Positions 30,645-32,684 of a DNA stretch of 32,684 nucleotides are shown here, piece after piece (position 1 is the stretch's first letter; each line of letters opens with the position of its first letter). This DNA is from Myxococcota bacterium (GTDB lineage: Bacteria > Myxococcota_A > UBA796 > CAJQPC01), in the NCBI GenBank assembly GCA_023150845.1, contig JAKLKD010000044.1:1-32684 (forward strand), in the 5' to 3' direction. The notes below the pieces were generated by a model. It saw nothing but the letters and a program-made list of their open reading frames with translations, was not told where the DNA came from and ran no database searches. The position numbers were made by a program, and so were the translations under genes.

Positions 30645-32164
30645 GGCTCTTTGACCTCTGCACCCTGCCGCCAAGCCAAGACCTCGGGGACTCAGACGCC
30701 GCGCCGCTCACCCTGCCCTCGTTCATTCCCCTCCACCGCCACGAGGCCATCATCCAGTACTGGGCGCGGTCGCGCCTGCCCTCGGGCTTCGCACGGGTAG
30801 AGGTGGACTGGCGCGGCGCGCTGTACACGAACAGCGAGAAGACGCTCAATCGTCTCGTGACGCGCCAAGGCGCGGCGAACGTGGCGCTGATCGTGCGGGT
30901 GCTCGACCCCGACCTCGATCTGGAGGCCGTCACCCGTGAGCCCACGATCATGCAGTTTGATCATGTGCTCATCACCTGCCCACAGCCCGCGATGGGCGTG
31001 CGGCTCGGTCGGCTGCGGCACATGGCCGCCAGCGTCACTGAGCACCTTGAGCGGGCCTACGCCGCGCTGCTCACGACCCACCCGCTGAGCCGAGACGCCT
31101 GGCCCCACGCCGCGGCGGTCTGCCGCGCGCTCTTCGACCCCGTCGAGTGTGTGGAGGTGGCCTGCTCTCTGGCGTCGATGCAGCTTGAGGGCCTCGCCGC
31201 CGAGCGCTGGCCGAGCGCGCTGCGCGCGGGCGTGGCGCAGCGTCAGCTCGGGCTGCTGCCCAATCGTGAGCTGGTGGCCTTGCTCGCCGTGCTCGCCGGT
31301 TGGGACGCCACCAAGACCGCGGGTGTGCTGCCCCCCGGGGTCTCCGCCGAGGCCGCGCGGGCGGAGCTTCAGGAGCGTGGTGTGCTCGTCGGCGACCGGC
31401 TGAGCGGCTGGGCGGCCTGGCTTCACGATCAAGAGCTGGTCCGAAGCCTGCTGGGCCCCACCCTCCCGTCGGCGAGCCGCCGAGGCGCGCCCTGGGACGA
31501 CCCGCTGCGCGCCGTGTTTGAGGCCCTGGGCGCGCCGTATGATCGACCAGAGCAGGCCCCCGCGGCGCGCCTGCGCTGGCGTGACGCCGAGGCGAGCCGC
31601 GTGACCGGCGCCCTCGACCGCGCGCGCTGGGAGCTGGACCGCGCCGACGAGCTGACCCGCAGCGTAGGCGGCAAGCTGGCCGCGGAGAAGCTCGTGGCCG
31701 TGGCGCGGCTGCGGCGGGATGAGGGGCAAGACGAGCTCGCCGAGGCGCTCTACCGGGCGGCCCTCGACCTCGATTCAGACTGTGTGGACGCGCTCGCGGA
31801 GCTGGGCTGGCTGATGTCGGAGGTCTACGAGGACTTTGAGGAGGGTGCGGCGCTTCTACGAAGAGCCATCGTCCTAAACCCAGATGATGCGGGCGTGCTG
31901 GTTAACGCGGCGGAGATCGTGGGGGGTGAGCTTCAAGAGTATGACGAGGCGGACCGTTACATGATGCGCGCAGCGCGTCTGAGACCAGTTGATGAGCACA
32001 TTGTGGAGGCGATCTCCGACTATTTGGTTGGACAGAGACGATTCCAACAGGCCACCGCCCTCATCCGCGACGCACTACGTTTAAATCCCACGAGCCAACT
32101 TTTGAATCAGCGGATGGACATGCTCGGGAGAACGTACTCAATGGCCAAGCGTAAGAAGGAGTAG
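30641..32164 (+). CDS. TPR-repeat protein coupled to the P-loop ATPase
   Basis: A 507-residue protein whose ATG overlaps the ATPase stop. Residues ~346-485 are TPR-like helix pairs (DELAEALYRAALDLDSDCVD, FEEGAALLRRAIVLNPDDA, EADRYMMRAARLRP, FQQATALIRDALRLNP). The first ~340 residues belong to no family I recognise; they contain a short alpha/beta segment (ANVALIVRVLDPDLDL, FDHVLITCPQPAMGV) and then a helical region with LLPNRELVALLAVLAGWDAT. From about 31850 codon usage changes: AGA, CGA, TTA, AAT and GTT codons appear and G/C third positions drop. The Lys-rich tail MAKRKKE ends it. It may be the sensor or effector partner of the ATPase. Confidence 0.75.
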   Translation: MRLFDLCTLPPSQDLGDSDAAPLTLPSFIPLHRHEAIIQYWARSRLPSGFARVEVDWRGALYTNSEKTLNRLVTRQGAANVALIVRVLDPDLDLEAVTREPTIMQFDHVLITCPQPAMGVRLGRLRHMAASVTEHLERAYAALLTTHPLSRDAWPHAAAVCRALFDPVECVEVACSLASMQLEGLAAERWPSALRAGVAQRQLGLLPNRELVALLAVLAGWDATKTAGVLPPGVSAEAARAELQERGVLVGDRLSGWAAWLHDQELVRSLLGPTLPSASRRGAPWDDPLRAVFEALGAPYDRPEQAPAARLRWRDAEASRVTGALDRARWELDRADELTRSVGGKLAAEKLVAVARLRRDEGQDELAEALYRAALDLDSDCVDALAELGWLMSEVYEDFEEGAALLRRAIVLNPDDAGVLVNAAEIVGGELQEYDEADRYMMRAARLRPVDEHIVEAISDYLVGQRRFQQATALIRDALRLNPTSQLLNQRMDMLGRTYSMAKRKKE

Positions 32165-32201
32165 ACCGATCTGACGAACGAGCCGCGATTTACTCCGGTG
32201 A

Positions 32202-32684
32202 CGCCCCAATAAGGGCCATGCCCTGCGCGACCTCTCGCTTGGTGGCACAACGCCCCTCGTGCGCGCCCCCGAGGGCCTGGAGGGGTGGACGCTCACGCTG
32301 CGCTCGGCTCGACGCGAGCCCAACCCCAAGCGCCACAGATGCAGTCCACAGCCCCGGGGCGTGACGCGCGGGTTTGAGGTTCGGCGCGACGCCGAGCAGC
32401 GCCTTCTTGACCACGCGCCCCCACAACACGCCGAGACGCTGCGCCTGGAGCTGAGCTTCTACTTTTATGCCCACCAGCTCACCCCCCAGCCGTTGCAGCG
32501 GGGCTTAGACCCCTGGGTACGACGACGTCTCCACGACGAGGCCCCCGAGCGCCTGCTCCCGCCGCTCCAGGCGATACGGAGGCTGCTGGAGGCCGGGGTG
32601 CGCTCCCCGGGCTTTGACCTCAGCGCCAACGTCGAGGCCGCGCGCCGCGACGGGCACCCCCACGCCGACCGGGTCGCTCTCCTC
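32202..32684 (+). CDS. Unidentified gene, start unclear, runs off the window
   Basis: An open frame from 32202 to the right edge (about 161 codons) with strong G/C third-position bias from 32223 on. It encodes ALRDLSLGGTTPLVRAPEGL, then EGWTLTLRSARREPNPKRHR, and later LRLELSFYFYAHQLTPQPL and LLPPLQAIRRLLEAGVRSPG. No ATG is in frame; GTG 32259 is the first usual start, yet coding bias begins earlier. An ATG in another frame at 32218 would join it if one base were inserted just after it (giving Met-Ala-Leu-Arg-Asp-Leu). So the 5' end may be frameshifted or truncated. I do not recognise the family. Confidence 0.45.

Noticed and set aside
1-32684. CRISPR array, tRNA, rRNA or insertion-sequence ends
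   Set aside because: No regularly spaced repeats, no tRNA-like cloverleaf and no transposase frames were seen; the only direct repeats are the regulator 3' ends and the 9-base linker repeat.

Overview
This window is high-GC, gene-dense bacterial DNA, most likely from the phylum Myxococcota (my inference). The reasons are several secreted lipoproteins with a short Leu-rich signal, a Cys lipobox and an acidic Ser/Thr/Asp linker; an AgmX/PglI-type lipoprotein; a Cys-Gly-Asp-Gly-x-Asp-Asn-Asp metal-binding-like repeat; a large LTD/CotH surface protein; and very strong G/C at codon third positions. I see no rRNA, tRNA, CRISPR array or insertion sequence.

Layout. 1-3.6 kb: a partial gene, an AgmX-like lipoprotein, an R2K-type ATP-grasp protein, a SnoaL-like protein, a RibD-C/dihydrofolate-reductase-like protein with a frameshifted 3' end, and a DUF2200 protein. 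3.8-7.15 kb: three consecutive lipoprotein genes (beta-lactamase-like hydrolase, thioredoxin-fold protein, unknown family); a fourth, at 14.8 kb, is a paralogue of the third. All four carry the same upstream block (core TTTCTCTA) and the same ribosome-binding arrangement (GGAGYGC, three bases, ATG). 7.2-9.2 kb: a NarL-type histidine kinase/response regulator pair. 9.3-12.7 kb: a small unknown gene and a 1037-residue CotH lipoprotein. This block lies between the 3' end of the response regulator and a second, orphan copy of that 3' end.

12.7-23.2 kb is a redox/electrophile-response-like island. Three LysR regulators are each divergent from an oxidoreductase or DJ-1-family gene (SDR; NmrA-pirin-SRPBCC operon; DJ-1/PfpI). 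A MarR regulator follows, with a palindromic operator repeated in front of itself and in front of the next gene, a QueG-like Fe-S protein fused to an SCP2-like domain, which is followed by another SDR. 23.5-29.1 kb: an MFS exporter, then a 3beta-HSD-like dehydrogenase, an FAD oxidoreductase, a cytochrome P450 and an EXPERA (emopamil-binding/TMEM97-like) membrane protein. Together these suggest sterol or other polycyclic lipid modification. 29.3-32.2 kb: a translationally coupled P-loop ATPase and TPR protein of no known system. The 3' end of the TPR gene changes codon usage abruptly and is followed by an open frame with no clear start that runs off the window.

The best candidates for something undescribed are the four-gene lipoprotein regulon with its shared cis element, the ATPase/TPR pair, the MarR-controlled Fe-S/SCP2 fusion, and the 3beta-HSD/FAD/P450/EXPERA group. 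All functional calls come from reading motifs; no database search was run.
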